Assembly (NCBI RefSeq): GCF_900188325.1
Contig: NZ_FZPD01000002.1
Location: forward strand, 496,001-560,000
DNA length: 64,000 nt
From: Ekhidna lutea
Lineage (GTDB): Bacteria > Bacteroidota > Bacteroidia > Cytophagales > Cyclobacteriaceae
Reading direction: 5' to 3'
The stretch's first letter is position 1. Each line of letters opens with the position of its first letter. Position numbers and translations under genes: made by a program. Below the pieces are notes generated by a model. That model was not told the DNA's origin. It ran no database searches and saw only the letters and a list, made by a program, of their open reading frames with translations. This document shows positions 55,253-64,000 of the stretch, piece by piece.

Positions 55253-56599
55253 ATGAAGAGAAATAATAAACTATTTATAGGCGGTGGTGTCCTCCTACTT
55301 GTCATATTGTTCTTCGTGTTTTCAGGAAGTTCATCCGAGACCGGGCCAGAAGTGGTGGTAGAAGTAGAGCAAGGCGAATTCGTGATAGATATAATGACAT
55401 CCGGATCACTAGATGCTAAAAACTCAGTTCCAATAAAAGGGCCAACTGGTCTACGAAATTATCGAATTTGGAATGTGACCATTCAGGATATTATTGATGA
55501 AGGCACGGAAGTAAAAAAAGGGCAATATGTTGCAAGGCTAGATCAATCCGAACTAACCGGAAAAATCAAAGATTCCCAACTCGAAGTAGATGAGACTCAG
55601 TCACAATTTACCCAGACAAGACTGGATACTGCGCTAACCATGCGTCAAGCCAGAGATGAGCTCATCAACCTTGAATATACCGTGCGAGAAAAGCAGCTCA
55701 CGTTGGATCAATCTCAATTTGAACCTCCTGCTACTATTCAGAAAGCAGAGATAGAGCTTGAAAAAGCAAAAAGAGGGTTGCAGCAGGCGAAGGAAAACTA
55801 TGAAATAAAGCGCCAACAAAATGTAGCAAAAATGCAAGAAGCATCCGCTGAATTACGGGGGGATAAAAACGAACTTGAAGGCTTGATGGCTCTATCACAG
55901 GGCTTCACCATTTTGGCACCTCAGGATGGTATGCTTATTTATGAACGCAGCTGGGATGGTAAGCCTGTAAAGGCTGGATCACAAGTTAGTGCATGGGATC
56001 CTGTAGTAGCCACCCTTCCTGACCTCACAAAGATGATTTCCAAGACGTATGTCAATGAGGTGGACATCAGAAAGGTGAAAAGAGGACAGAGCGTTGAAAT
56101 TGGATTTGATGCTTTTCCTGATAAGAATCTAAAAGGAAGAGTCACTAAAGTGGCTAATGTGGGCGAGCAAAGGCCTAATTCAGATGCCAAAGTATTTGAA
56201 GTCGAGATTGAAGTTTTCGGAACAGATCCATTGCTCAAACCAGGTATGACGACTAGCAATAAAATCATTACGAAAACAGTAGAGGATGCCCTATTCATTC
56301 CGTTGGAATGCCTGCACTCCCAGCACGACTCTATTACCTATGTATATAAGAAAAGTGGAGCATCCACTGTAAAACAAGAGGTCATCATCGGTGATGCAAA
56401 TGCAGAGCACGTTCATATAATTGCCGGACTAGATGCCGGTGATAGAGTACACTTGTCATCTGTTCAGGGTATGGAAAATAAAGAAGTGATTCTACTTGAA
56501 GAGATGAATGGCAAGCGAAACCCACAGAAAGTAGAAGCGGAACCTGAGCCGATTCAAAATGAAAGCCAACAGCCCCAACGTAGGAGAAGAAATAACTAA
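55253..56599 (+). CDS. Periplasmic adaptor (HlyD/MacA-type membrane fusion protein)
   Basis: A 448-residue membrane fusion protein. One N-terminal membrane helix (about residues 6-24) anchors it in the inner membrane. Biotinyl-lipoyl halves are EFVIDIMTSGSLDAKN and, after a coiled-coil hairpin (about 95-205, Gln/Glu/Lys-rich), GFTILAPQDGMLIYER. Beta-barrel and membrane-proximal parts follow (KMISKTYVNEVDIRKVKRGQ, LLKPGMTTSNKII). The Arg-rich tail ends QPQRRRRNN. It links the permease of the next gene to a TolC channel. The next gene starts 2 nt after its stop. Confidence 0.9.
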   Translation: MKRNNKLFIGGGVLLLVILFFVFSGSSSETGPEVVVEVEQGEFVIDIMTSGSLDAKNSVPIKGPTGLRNYRIWNVTIQDIIDEGTEVKKGQYVARLDQSELTGKIKDSQLEVDETQSQFTQTRLDTALTMRQARDELINLEYTVREKQLTLDQSQFEPPATIQKAEIELEKAKRGLQQAKENYEIKRQQNVAKMQEASAELRGDKNELEGLMALSQGFTILAPQDGMLIYERSWDGKPVKAGSQVSAWDPVVATLPDLTKMISKTYVNEVDIRKVKRGQSVEIGFDAFPDKNLKGRVTKVANVGEQRPNSDAKVFEVEIEVFGTDPLLKPGMTTSNKIITKTVEDALFIPLECLHSQHDSITYVYKKSGASTVKQEVIIGDANAEHVHIIAGLDAGDRVHLSSVQGMENKEVILLEEMNGKRNPQKVEAEPEPIQNESQQPQRRRRNN

Positions 56600-56601
56600 G
56601 C

Positions 56602-57972
56602 ATGGATAAGGAGCGAGTTTTAGCCAACTTATTGATTGCCATAGACGCTGTATTTGCTAATCGTGTAAGATCCATCTTAACTGCTTTGGGTATCATTTTT
56701 GGTGTTGCTGCCGTTATCGCCATGCTGGCAATCGGAAACGGAGCACAGCAGGAAATTCTCGAGCAAATCAAACTCGTTGGTGTAAACAATATCATCATTG
56801 AGCCCGTTGTAGAGCAAACCGAGGAAAACCTTCAGGAAGAAGACGAAGGTAAGGAAAAGAAGAAGTTCTCACCAGGCCTTACGTTAGAGGACAAAGAATC
56901 CATTTTAAAGACCATACCCGGAGTAGAAACGATCAGTCCGGAGGTTTTACTTGAAACCTACATCATTAAGAATGGCATAAGGCGATCAGCCAAACTTGTA
57001 GGGGTAGAACCCTCCTATTTTGACATTTTCAATTTTACCCTGGCAGAAGGTAAAATGTTCAATGATGTTCAGCTGGATAAAGGTGAAGCCGTCTGCATCA
57101 TAGGTAAATCCATCAAAGCAAAGTTTTTTCCTTCTGAAAACCCAATCGGTAAAATGCTAAAATGTGGTCCTAATTGGCTGAAAGTAATTGGTGTTTTAGA
57201 TGAACGATACATTAGCGAGAGCAGTATCAGCAAACTGGGCATCCGAGATTACAACATGGATGTGTATACACCTCTCCAAACAGTACTTGTTCGTTACAAA
57301 AATCGAGCGATGCTTACAGAGGAGATGATTCAGGGGGCTAATCGTGGTTCCTCAGGGATGATATTTTTTGGCGGCAATGGCGGCAGTGGTGAAGATGAAG
57401 CACCAAAGCAGGCGGTCAATTATCATCAGTTAGATCGATTGGTAGTACAGGTAGCTCAAACAGAAAAGCTCAACCCAACAGCAGATGTCATTGTGCGGAT
57501 GCTCGAACGAAAGCATAATGAAGTAGTTGATTACGAAATTGAAATTCCTGAACTTTTGCTTAAGCAACAGCAGCGAACCAATGACATTTTTAGTTATGTA
57601 TTAGGAGCAATTGCGGGAATCTCATTGATTGTTGGTGGTATCGGTATTATGAACATTATGCTCGCTTCAGTTCTGGAGCGAATTAAAGAAATTGGCTTGC
57701 GACTTTCCATTGGAGCTAAGAAAACCGACATCATCAATCAATTTATGTTTGAATCGATGATGATAAGCATTAGCGGAGGCTTCATCGGGATTGTATTGGG
57801 CATAATAATGGCTACAGCTGTCAGTCGCTTTGCCGATATTCCCACTGTTATTTCATTTGGCTCTATACTCATTTCATTTGGAGTTGCTACTGCAATCGGA
57901 TTAATTTTCGGGATTGCTCCCGCAAGAAAAGCAGCACTTCAAGACCCAATCACTTCTCTTAGATATGAATAA
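56602..57972 (+). CDS. ABC transporter permease (MacB/FtsX type)
   Basis: A 456-residue permease with four membrane helices: one near residues 20-45 (SILTALGIIFGVAAVIAMLA) and three in the C-terminal FtsX domain (DIFSYVLGAIAGISLIVGGI, then GIMNIMLASVLERIKEIGLR, and a last one in GVATAIGLIFGIAPA). A large MacB periplasmic core domain lies between, with two unusual inserts: a charged EENLQEEDEGKEKKK (about 74-90) and a Gly-rich segment (about 245-268). No nucleotide-binding domain is fused and no ATPase gene is adjacent, so the ATPase must be encoded elsewhere. It overlaps the TolC gene by 8 nt. Confidence 0.9.
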   Translation: MDKERVLANLLIAIDAVFANRVRSILTALGIIFGVAAVIAMLAIGNGAQQEILEQIKLVGVNNIIIEPVVEQTEENLQEEDEGKEKKKFSPGLTLEDKESILKTIPGVETISPEVLLETYIIKNGIRRSAKLVGVEPSYFDIFNFTLAEGKMFNDVQLDKGEAVCIIGKSIKAKFFPSENPIGKMLKCGPNWLKVIGVLDERYISESSISKLGIRDYNMDVYTPLQTVLVRYKNRAMLTEEMIQGANRGSSGMIFFGGNGGSGEDEAPKQAVNYHQLDRLVVQVAQTEKLNPTADVIVRMLERKHNEVVDYEIEIPELLLKQQQRTNDIFSYVLGAIAGISLIVGGIGIMNIMLASVLERIKEIGLRLSIGAKKTDIINQFMFESMMISISGGFIGIVLGIIMATAVSRFADIPTVISFGSILISFGVATAIGLIFGIAPARKAALQDPITSLRYE

Positions 57973-59407
57973 AATAGTTATTGCAATTTGCCTGATCGGA
58001 CTTGCAATCGGTTCACATGCTCAGGTAGTTTATTCCCTTGATAACATCATTAACCTTGCTAAAGGTCAATCTCCGTTGGCAAAGCAGGCAGAGACACGTA
58101 AGGAAAACAGGTTTTGGCAGTATCGGTTATTCAAATCAAACTATAACCCTCAATTGGCTTTGAATGGGAATCTACCTGCCTACAGCAATCAATTTATCCC
58201 AGTTACACAGGAAGATGGGTCAACGCAATTTAGACCCGTAGAGCAAACAAACTCATCCCTGAATCTTGGACTATTTCAGCCCATCTCTCCTACAGGAGGA
58301 AGCGTATCTGTTAACACAAGAGCTAGTCAGTTTCAGGATTTGGTATTCGACGAAACACGATGGAGAAGTACCATAGTTGACCTCACGGTCAATCAGCCAA
58401 TATTTGCTTTCAATGATTTGAAGTGGGATAAGAAAATTGAACCTATTCGCTATGAGGAATCAAAGCGAGGATATGTTGAAGAAATGGAATTTGTATCAAG
58501 AACGGCTGTGGATCGTTTTTTTGATTACCTGGACGCTCAGGTAAACTATCAAATTGCCCAATTCAACCTGGCGAATAATGATACCATTTACAACATTGAG
58601 AAAGGGAGGTACAACATCGGGACTGCCTCAGAGGACAAGCTGCTTCAAGTAGAGCTCCAGCTGCTCCGTTCGCAACAGGACTTAGCACAAGCTCAATTAG
58701 ACTTGCAGACTTCCAGGCTGGCGCTTCGAACATTCATAGGGCTTAATGAAGGTCAATCGTTTGACTTAGCTCTCCCCGAAGAAATTCCCATCTTCCCGGT
58801 AAACGAAGATCTGGCGCTCCAATATGCCAAAGACAATCGCTCCGATTTTATTGCCTTTGAACGAAGAAGAATTGAAGCGGATGCTCGAGTTGCTGAAGCA
58901 AAGGGAGAGCGTTTTCAGATGAACTTAAATGCGTCGTTTGGTCTAAATAGTGCAGGTGGAGACTTTAACGAGTCATATCAGAATGCACAAAATCAACAAT
59001 TTGCTAACCTTACGCTAAACATTCCAATCGTAAACTGGGGACGAAACGAAGCACGGATGAAGACTGCATTAGCAAATAAGCAGCTTACCGACTATGTAAT
59101 CGCACAGGAAGAGCAAAATTTCGAGCAAGAGATCATTACCCAGGTTCGTCAACTTGAGGTGCTCAGGCAGCAAATTGAGATTTCTAAAAAGTCGGATGAG
59201 GTCGCTCAAAAGAGGTATGAGGTAGCGCAGAATCGATACTTAATCGGTAAGATTGATATCACAAATCTAAACATCGCATTGACTGAAAAAGATACTGCCA
59301 AAAGAAGCTACATTAGTGCGCTACGAACGTATTGGATTGCATATTATGATTTAAGAAGACTTACGTTGTATGATTTTTCTAACAATAGCTTGCTCTATTC
59401 AAAATAA
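57965..59407 (+). CDS. TolC-family outer-membrane efflux protein
   Basis: A 480-residue protein, started at ATG 57965 (MNKIVIAICLIGLAIGSHAQ, a signal peptide); an earlier in-frame start at 57914 would lie inside the permease gene. Two TolC repeats are visible as helical hairpins, with NIEKGRYNIGTASEDKLLQV in the first and YEVAQNRYLIGKIDITNLNI in the second, both typical of the family. It forms the outer channel of the tripartite exporter with the adaptor and permease just upstream. Its stop is directly adjacent to the stop of the convergent lamin-tail gene, with no base between. Confidence 0.9.
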   Translation: MNKIVIAICLIGLAIGSHAQVVYSLDNIINLAKGQSPLAKQAETRKENRFWQYRLFKSNYNPQLALNGNLPAYSNQFIPVTQEDGSTQFRPVEQTNSSLNLGLFQPISPTGGSVSVNTRASQFQDLVFDETRWRSTIVDLTVNQPIFAFNDLKWDKKIEPIRYEESKRGYVEEMEFVSRTAVDRFFDYLDAQVNYQIAQFNLANNDTIYNIEKGRYNIGTASEDKLLQVELQLLRSQQDLAQAQLDLQTSRLALRTFIGLNEGQSFDLALPEEIPIFPVNEDLALQYAKDNRSDFIAFERRRIEADARVAEAKGERFQMNLNASFGLNSAGGDFNESYQNAQNQQFANLTLNIPIVNWGRNEARMKTALANKQLTDYVIAQEEQNFEQEIITQVRQLEVLRQQIEISKKSDEVAQKRYEVAQNRYLIGKIDITNLNIALTEKDTAKRSYISALRTYWIAYYDLRRLTLYDFSNNSLLYSK

Positions 59408-61444
59408 TTACTTTCTAATAACCCTTAGCTTTTGATGGTAATTAACCGTTTTTACATCAATAAAATATTGCCCTTTTCGAAGGCTTATTAACTGCTGTTC
59501 CGCAACGTTCGTCGTTATTTTACCTGAGTATATTATACTTCCCTTTAAATCTTGAATGATGAATTCAAATGCATCAGTCGGAACCGTCAGATGGGCTTGA
59601 TCGTCAATCGGATTTGGGAATATGAAAATAGAGGCAGCCTCTCCGGTCACATAAATAACTTCAGAACTTTCATACTTTCCATCATAATCGAATTGTACTA
59701 GCTGATAATAAGCTGATTGATAAAACTGTTCATCTTCAAATTGATAGTGGATTTTTTCATTTGAATTTCCGGCTCCAACAACGTATCCAATCTTTACAAA
59801 TATCAAGCCATCTAGTGATTTATGGATTTCAAAACCACTGTTATTTGTTTCAGTAACAGTTTCCCATTCAAGCAGTGCATTCGTATCAATTTGTTCGCCT
59901 GTGAAGGACAATAATTCAACAGGAAGTGGGGCAGCATACTGCCCGTCGAGTGGGCTTCCAGAATCACCAGCTGTAGAGTTATATGCATTCGGATCTCCGG
60001 AATTTTCATAACCGGATGAGCCAGATGCATCATCCCCACCTATGACAATTCCAGGTGACGCCTTGCTTCCATAGATGGTACTCGATGAATTTTCAGAATA
60101 TCCCAAAAAAGTACCACTCCCTGGTGAAAGACCACCTGGATAAGCAAGACTCCAAATAGCATCTCCTTCATTATTCGACAAAATAATTTCATCGGCCCCA
60201 TCGGCAAGTGTAATGCCCAATTGTACAACATGCGCATCTGGAACACCTCCAAGCCATTGTGTTTCAAAATAGGTTTTTGATCTGGTGAGAATCACATAGT
60301 CACCCGGATCAATAGAAACAGCACCAATTACATCACTATCTGAATCTTCATCAGAAATCGTCCATCCTGTCAGATCAACAGAATTCAATCCATAGTTAAA
60401 TAGTTCAATCCATTCATTGGTAGTTTCATCACCTATGGTTGGATCAAGATTATTTGTACCTAAAGAGTTATTCATAAATTCTGTGATGGCAATTAATTCA
60501 GGAGGAAAATCTAATTTTATTGGAGTAAACTGAACATTCGGTGTTGATTCATCATCCTGTGCAACCACATATACATCGTAATTGAATCCTTCAATCAATC
60601 CGGCTAATGGAGATGAAACCGTCGAAAAAGCAGTTGTTGCAGGAATACTTCCTGAAAAAAGTGTTGTTCCTGCATAGCTTAATGTGGTAATATCCAAAGA
60701 AGACGGTGCAATCGCATCATTAGGAATCACTAGGTAATAAATCGTACCTGGTTCATCTATTTGACCAAAGATATCAAAGGATGTACTTGTTAAATTATCT
60801 AGATACGGATAAGACGGGCTCCACACAGGAGCAGTGTTATCACCTGCCACTGGCGAATAAGAACCAGTCGGAAAAGGAGTGCTAGAAGTTGAATTAGCTG
60901 ATTCTCCACTTAAAGCACTAACTCCGCTAAAGTCCCAATTCCCTATACTAAATATTGAACCATCCGGCCCGGTTACATCGTTTCGATAAGCCCAACCATC
61001 CGTATATTCCCAAGACTGACCAGTGCCATCCACATTTACATCTCCGAATACATCAATTACCGATTCTAAGCCGGCAAATAATCCCGTTGCATCATAAAAT
61101 AGCTCTATGGCATCATCTCCATTGATATTTACAGCACTTGAGGTAAAGTCAGGATTAAACCCAAACCAATTGTTAAATTCGGGTGATTCTGTTGCCACAT
61201 AGATGAAATCACCATTCGAAGCGCTTCCAGTCAGCTCAAATTCAACCCCGTCAGTGCCTCCACCGTTATTTGCAGATCCGATTCCATATAAACTTAAATC
61301 AGCAATATCAGCAGTGGCATATAATTCTACTACTTTTGGCGTACCGCCAGCAAGTGGGCCATCAATAACACCAGTAATAATTAAATCCTGGGCGGAACAA
61401 TTTAATCCAATGGTTAACAATATAGAAGCTATTAGCCTTGACAT
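59408..61444 (-). CDS. Lamin-tail-domain protein with type IX secretion C-terminal sorting signal
   Basis: A 678-residue exported protein: signal peptide MSRLIASILLTIGLNCSAQ, an N-terminal lamin-tail-like domain (about residues 22-190, DLIITGVIDGPLAGGTPKVV and ELYATADIADLSLYGIGSAN), a fibronectin/Ig-like part, a second lamin-tail domain (about 320-470, WIELFNYGLNSVDLTGWTIS) and an NSGFEIHKS-type region. The last 70 residues form a type A T9SS sorting domain (FIFPNPIDDQAHLTV ... YFIDVKT ... KLRVIRK), so it is likely secreted by type IX machinery and attached or released at the surface. Function is unknown; such proteins may bind DNA or carry adhesive or nuclease activity. Confidence 0.88.
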   Translation of the reverse strand: MSRLIASILLTIGLNCSAQDLIITGVIDGPLAGGTPKVVELYATADIADLSLYGIGSANNGGGTDGVEFELTGSASNGDFIYVATESPEFNNWFGFNPDFTSSAVNINGDDAIELFYDATGLFAGLESVIDVFGDVNVDGTGQSWEYTDGWAYRNDVTGPDGSIFSIGNWDFSGVSALSGESANSTSSTPFPTGSYSPVAGDNTAPVWSPSYPYLDNLTSTSFDIFGQIDEPGTIYYLVIPNDAIAPSSLDITTLSYAGTTLFSGSIPATTAFSTVSSPLAGLIEGFNYDVYVVAQDDESTPNVQFTPIKLDFPPELIAITEFMNNSLGTNNLDPTIGDETTNEWIELFNYGLNSVDLTGWTISDEDSDSDVIGAVSIDPGDYVILTRSKTYFETQWLGGVPDAHVVQLGITLADGADEIILSNNEGDAIWSLAYPGGLSPGSGTFLGYSENSSSTIYGSKASPGIVIGGDDASGSSGYENSGDPNAYNSTAGDSGSPLDGQYAAPLPVELLSFTGEQIDTNALLEWETVTETNNSGFEIHKSLDGLIFVKIGYVVGAGNSNEKIHYQFEDEQFYQSAYYQLVQFDYDGKYESSEVIYVTGEAASIFIFPNPIDDQAHLTVPTDAFEFIIQDLKGSIIYSGKITTNVAEQQLISLRKGQYFIDVKTVNYHQKLRVIRK

Positions 61445-61547
61445 TTCGCTAATTATTTAAACATTACAACTAACTAAATATTAAATTAATCAGTTGTTTA
61501 TTAAAAAGCAGAAAAAGAGAATGAAACTTCTATTTATCTGACTTTAG

Positions 61548-61555
61548 CAAAAGTA
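61548..61555 (-). promoter_or_regulatory. -7 element upstream of the lamin-tail gene
   Basis: On the minus strand TACTTTTG matches TAnnTTTG. The predicted leader to ATG 61444 is about 100 nt of AT-rich DNA with no other feature seen. No good -33 match is found. Confidence 0.4.
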
Positions 61556-61624
61556 TTTGACTAAACTTTTTTTAATACTGGAAAAAATCTTTAAAGATTG
61601 CTAAGCATTATGCCCACTAAGAAC

Positions 61625-62551
61625 TTAGATTTTAAGCTTCCTCATCCCTTTGAAATACAGCCACATCATCTTCAGCTTTGAACTACCTTTTTTTCTGCCC
61701 ATCTCCATGGCATCCCATAGTTCTTCCGGTATGGCTTCCAATTGATTGAACTCCCCAGCTCCTTTCAGCCATTCTGCTCCATCAATGGTAATTACTTCTC
61801 CATTGATATATGCTGAATAATCCGACACCAAATAAGCAGCAAGGTTGGCCAGCTCTTGATGATCCCCTACTCTACCTAATGGTACCTTCTTAGCAGGGTC
61901 ATATTTCTTTTTCAAATCTCCGGGTAGCAAACGATCCCAGGCACCTTCTGTAGGGAACGGTCCTGGTGCGATGGCGTTGCTACGAATTCCGTATTTTGCC
62001 CATTCCACGGCTAAGGAGCGGGTCATCGCAAGAACGCCGCTTTTTGCACAGGCAGATGGCACTACATAGCCGGACCCAGTCCATGCGTATGTTGTTACAA
62101 TACTTAAAATATTGCCACCTTGTTTGTTTTCAATCCAGTCTTTGCCAAGTGCGAGTGTGAAATTGTAGCTTCCTTTCAAAACGATATCAACAACCGTATC
62201 GAAGGCACGGTGTGAAAGGCGCTCCGTTGGGCTGATGAAATTTCCGGCCGCATTGTTTAGCAGCACATCTACCCTACCAAATTTTTCCTTAGCTTCTTTA
62301 ATAACTTTTTCAACCTGGTCATAATCCCGAACATCACATGCCACACAATGAACCGGGTATCCACTTTTCGTTGTAATTTCTTTTGCAGTTTCTTCCAGCA
62401 CTTCCATTTTCCTACTGGTAATGACCAGATTCGCGCCCAGCTCTGAAAAATAGGCTCCCATCGATTTTCCAAGTCCTGTTCCTCCTCCTGTTACAATGAT
62501 TGTTTTGCCCTTCAGCGATTCCGGGCTTAGCATGCCTTGTGTGTGCGTCAT
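61625..62551 (-). CDS. SDR-family oxidoreductase, 2,4-dienoyl-CoA-reductase type
   Basis: A 308-residue short-chain dehydrogenase/reductase from ATG 62551-62549. The nucleotide loop is IIVTGGGTGLGKSMGAYF (about residues 20-37), then NNAAGNFISPTERLSHRAF and the active-site region YVVPSACAKSGVLAMTRSLA. The usual Tyr-x3-Lys is replaced by Ser/Cys-x2-Lys, as in mitochondrial-type 2,4-dienoyl-CoA reductases, with PGPFPTEGAWDRLLP fitting the same subfamily. It probably reduces unsaturated acyl-CoA for beta-oxidation with NADPH. It is 73 nt downstream of a terminator that ends the symporter transcript. Confidence 0.85.
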   Translation of the reverse strand: MTHTQGMLSPESLKGKTIIVTGGGTGLGKSMGAYFSELGANLVITSRKMEVLEETAKEITTKSGYPVHCVACDVRDYDQVEKVIKEAKEKFGRVDVLLNNAAGNFISPTERLSHRAFDTVVDIVLKGSYNFTLALGKDWIENKQGGNILSIVTTYAWTGSGYVVPSACAKSGVLAMTRSLAVEWAKYGIRSNAIAPGPFPTEGAWDRLLPGDLKKKYDPAKKVPLGRVGDHQELANLAAYLVSDYSAYINGEVITIDGAEWLKGAGEFNQLEAIPEELWDAMEMGRKKGSSKLKMMWLYFKGMRKLKI

Positions 62552-62590
62552 AAAGTATTTGTTTGTGTGGCAATATAGCCAATGGCGCAT

Positions 62591-62620
62591 AAAAAAAGAG
62601 GCCCGGATTAAAAGGCCTCT
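62591..62620 (-). terminator. Intrinsic terminator after the symporter gene
   Basis: On the minus strand AGAGGCC (62620-62614) pairs with GGCCTCT (62603-62597) around a 10-nt loop and is followed by TTTTTT. It lies about 100 nt beyond the symporter stop and upstream of the SDR start. A smaller hairpin, GGGTAT/ATACCC, sits at about 62698-62715. Confidence 0.8.
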
Positions 62621-62719
62621 ACATTAGGCAGTGAATAGAGCGGTAAGTCTATACATCAAAGTACACAACTTATCAAATGATAATCAATACCCACTTCAGG
62701 GTATTTTTTATACCCCATT

Positions 62720-64000
62720 TTAGTACTTCCACCATTTGAAGATCAGAATAATTGATATTGTAAATAAAGCAATGAAAACAAACCCCACTAAATAGCTATG
62801 ATAAAGGATATTTCCAATTCCGAAAAGAGCAGAATAGACGCCCACTGTTCCGACAAAAACACTTAGTAGCTGATATTTAAATGAACGAACTGAGCCAGTT
62901 TGAAACTGTTTCCATCCTAATTGGGGTTGCACTTTATTCACAAATGATAAAAGATCACTTTTCGCTTCCGGTCTGGTTAGCATCACCGTAACCAGCCATG
63001 AAGCAGTAGTAACTCCTGTGGCAATTAGCAATCGCATGGTGAAAGCATCGAAAACCGAATGCGCAAGCATTTCATCAGAAACCCATAGAACAAGAACGAA
63101 GGCATTAATAGTGGCTATAGCCATTCCAACAATTTCTGTAATAGCATTTATTCTCCACCAAAACCATCTCAATAAGAAAATCGCACCCGTTCCGGCACCT
63201 GATAGTAATAGGATATTGAAGGCTTGTGTCGCATTTTCAAGTACAGTAAGAGCAAGGGCTCCTGCTATGACCATTAGTATTATAGTTGAAATTCTACCCA
63301 CTGCTACCAACTCTTTCTCTGATGCTTTTGGTTTTACAAACCGATGATAAAAATCATTGACCACATAGGATGATCCCCAGTTTAGATGTGTACTGATGGT
63401 GGACATATAAGCGGCAATAAGTGAAGCAACAACTAATCCAAGCCACCCGGGGGATAACAGCGTAAGCATGACGGGATAGGCAATATCGTCTCCAAGATAT
63501 TGTTCATTGATACCTGGAAATGCTGCTTTAATAGAAGCCAAATCTGGAAATAAAATGATTGATGCTAGTGCCACTAGAATCCATGGCCATGGACGAAGTG
63601 CATAATGCGCAAAATTGAAAAACAAGGTAGCCCCTACTGCATGTTTCTCATTTTTTGCAGCTAGCATACGCTGTGCAATGTAACCTCCCCCACCCGGTTC
63701 GGCACCCGGATACCATACTGACCACCATTGCACCGCAAGAGGAATGATAAACATTGAAACAATCAATGAAGTATTATTCAAATCGGGAATGATATCCAGT
63801 TTACCTTCGAGGGATTCATGAGTCAGTAAACCGGATAAACCACCAACCTTCGGCTGTGATACTGCCACATAAGCAGCATAAACAGCACCGATCAAAGCGA
63901 TACCAAATTGAAAAAAATCTGTCCAGATCACACCCTTAATACCTCCAAGTGCTGAATATGCAGCCACCACCACTGAAGCGATAACAACAGTATGAAGTGG
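62720..64000 (-). CDS. Sodium:solute symporter, SSS family (partial, 5' end outside window)
   Basis: The C-terminal 426 codons of a sodium-coupled symporter. The frame is open to the window edge and continues upstream, so the N-terminus is missing. The SSS signature YSALGGIKGVIWTDFFQFGI is at the visible start, followed by about eight membrane helices. GSSYVVNDFYHRFVKPKASE is the usual cytoplasmic motif of the family, and AAYMSTISTHLNWGSSY contains the Na+-site serines and threonines. Related Bacteroidota proteins are annotated as sugar, proline or sialic-acid transporters; the substrate cannot be told from this part. Confidence 0.92.
   Translation of the reverse strand, partial: PLHTVVIASVVVAAYSALGGIKGVIWTDFFQFGIALIGAVYAAYVAVSQPKVGGLSGLLTHESLEGKLDIIPDLNNTSLIVSMFIIPLAVQWWSVWYPGAEPGGGGYIAQRMLAAKNEKHAVGATLFFNFAHYALRPWPWILVALASIILFPDLASIKAAFPGINEQYLGDDIAYPVMLTLLSPGWLGLVVASLIAAYMSTISTHLNWGSSYVVNDFYHRFVKPKASEKELVAVGRISTIILMVIAGALALTVLENATQAFNILLLSGAGTGAIFLLRWFWWRINAITEIVGMAIATINAFVLVLWVSDEMLAHSVFDAFTMRLLIATGVTTASWLVTVMLTRPEAKSDLLSFVNKVQPQLGWKQFQTGSVRSFKYQLLSVFVGTVGVYSALFGIGNILYHSYLVGFVFIALFTISIILIFKWWKY

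Noticed and set aside
1-64000. tRNA genes, CRISPR arrays, insertion sequences or a replication origin
   Set aside because: All gaps are shorter than about 200 nt and none shows a cloverleaf, direct-repeat array, transposase or DnaA-box cluster. The parAB genes alone do not show an origin.

Overview
The window looks like a chromosomal segment of a marine-type Bacteroidota, most likely order Cytophagales. The grounds are an alternative complex III (act) cluster joined to an aa3-type cytochrome oxidase cluster, a T9SS-type C-terminal sorting domain, Bacteroidota-restricted families (GSCFA, DUF5683, probable DUF6048/DUF6452), promoters of the Bacteroidota type (TTTG or TTG, about 19 nt, TAnnTTTG), and weak ribosome-binding sites with several TTG/GTG starts. 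Base composition is moderate to AT-rich. Almost all DNA is coding: no gap without a gene exceeds about 200 bases, and no tRNA, rRNA, insertion sequence, CRISPR array or prophage was seen.

Layout. 1-14154 (minus) is one long respiratory operon, actABCDEF-ctaCDAB-ctaE-ctaE', read from a textbook promoter at 14124-14154; it encodes quinol:cytochrome c oxidoreductase, cytochrome oxidase and the haem A assembly enzymes. 14287-15570 (minus) is a secreted serine hydrolase. 15602-19086 (plus) is a serine-biosynthesis block: a phosphatase-PGDH fusion, a YtxJ-like protein without cysteines, and serC behind a terminator-like hairpin. 19235-20593 is a universal stress protein converging on a MarR regulator. 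20730-23319 is a four-gene block: ECF sigma factor, likely anti-sigma factor, Spy-like periplasmic protein, outer-membrane protein. 23385-31471 is housekeeping: pyrG, yidC, parA, parB, a DUF5683 gene, dapB, lepB. 31550-38145 holds an S41 protease, ung, apaG, a methyltransferase, a coiled-coil membrane protein, rpsF-rpsR-rplI and an EEP-family lipoprotein.

38177-45479 is a tightly packed plus-strand run: GSCFA protein, YyaL/DUF255 protein, a ParE-type toxin-antitoxin pair, priA and a DUF6452/DUF6048-like pair. 45542-48897 looks accessory: a TonB-C-like secreted protein, a sulfotransferase, and two tandem membrane proteins resembling histidine kinases without a catalytic domain. 48902-53199 carries a DUF6899 gene, metG and typA. 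53364-59407 holds an M61 peptidase followed by an adaptor-permease-TolC export operon that lacks an ATPase gene. 59408-64000 (minus) has a lamin-tail T9SS cargo protein, a dienoyl-CoA-reductase-type SDR and a partial sodium:solute symporter.

The best candidates for something undescribed are the pair of catalytic-domain-less histidine-kinase-like proteins (47166-48897) and the sigma/anti-sigma/Spy-like/outer-membrane operon (20730-23319), in which an all-acidic periplasmic tail is encoded next to a strongly basic periplasmic protein. All functional statements rest on reading motifs by eye; no database search was run.
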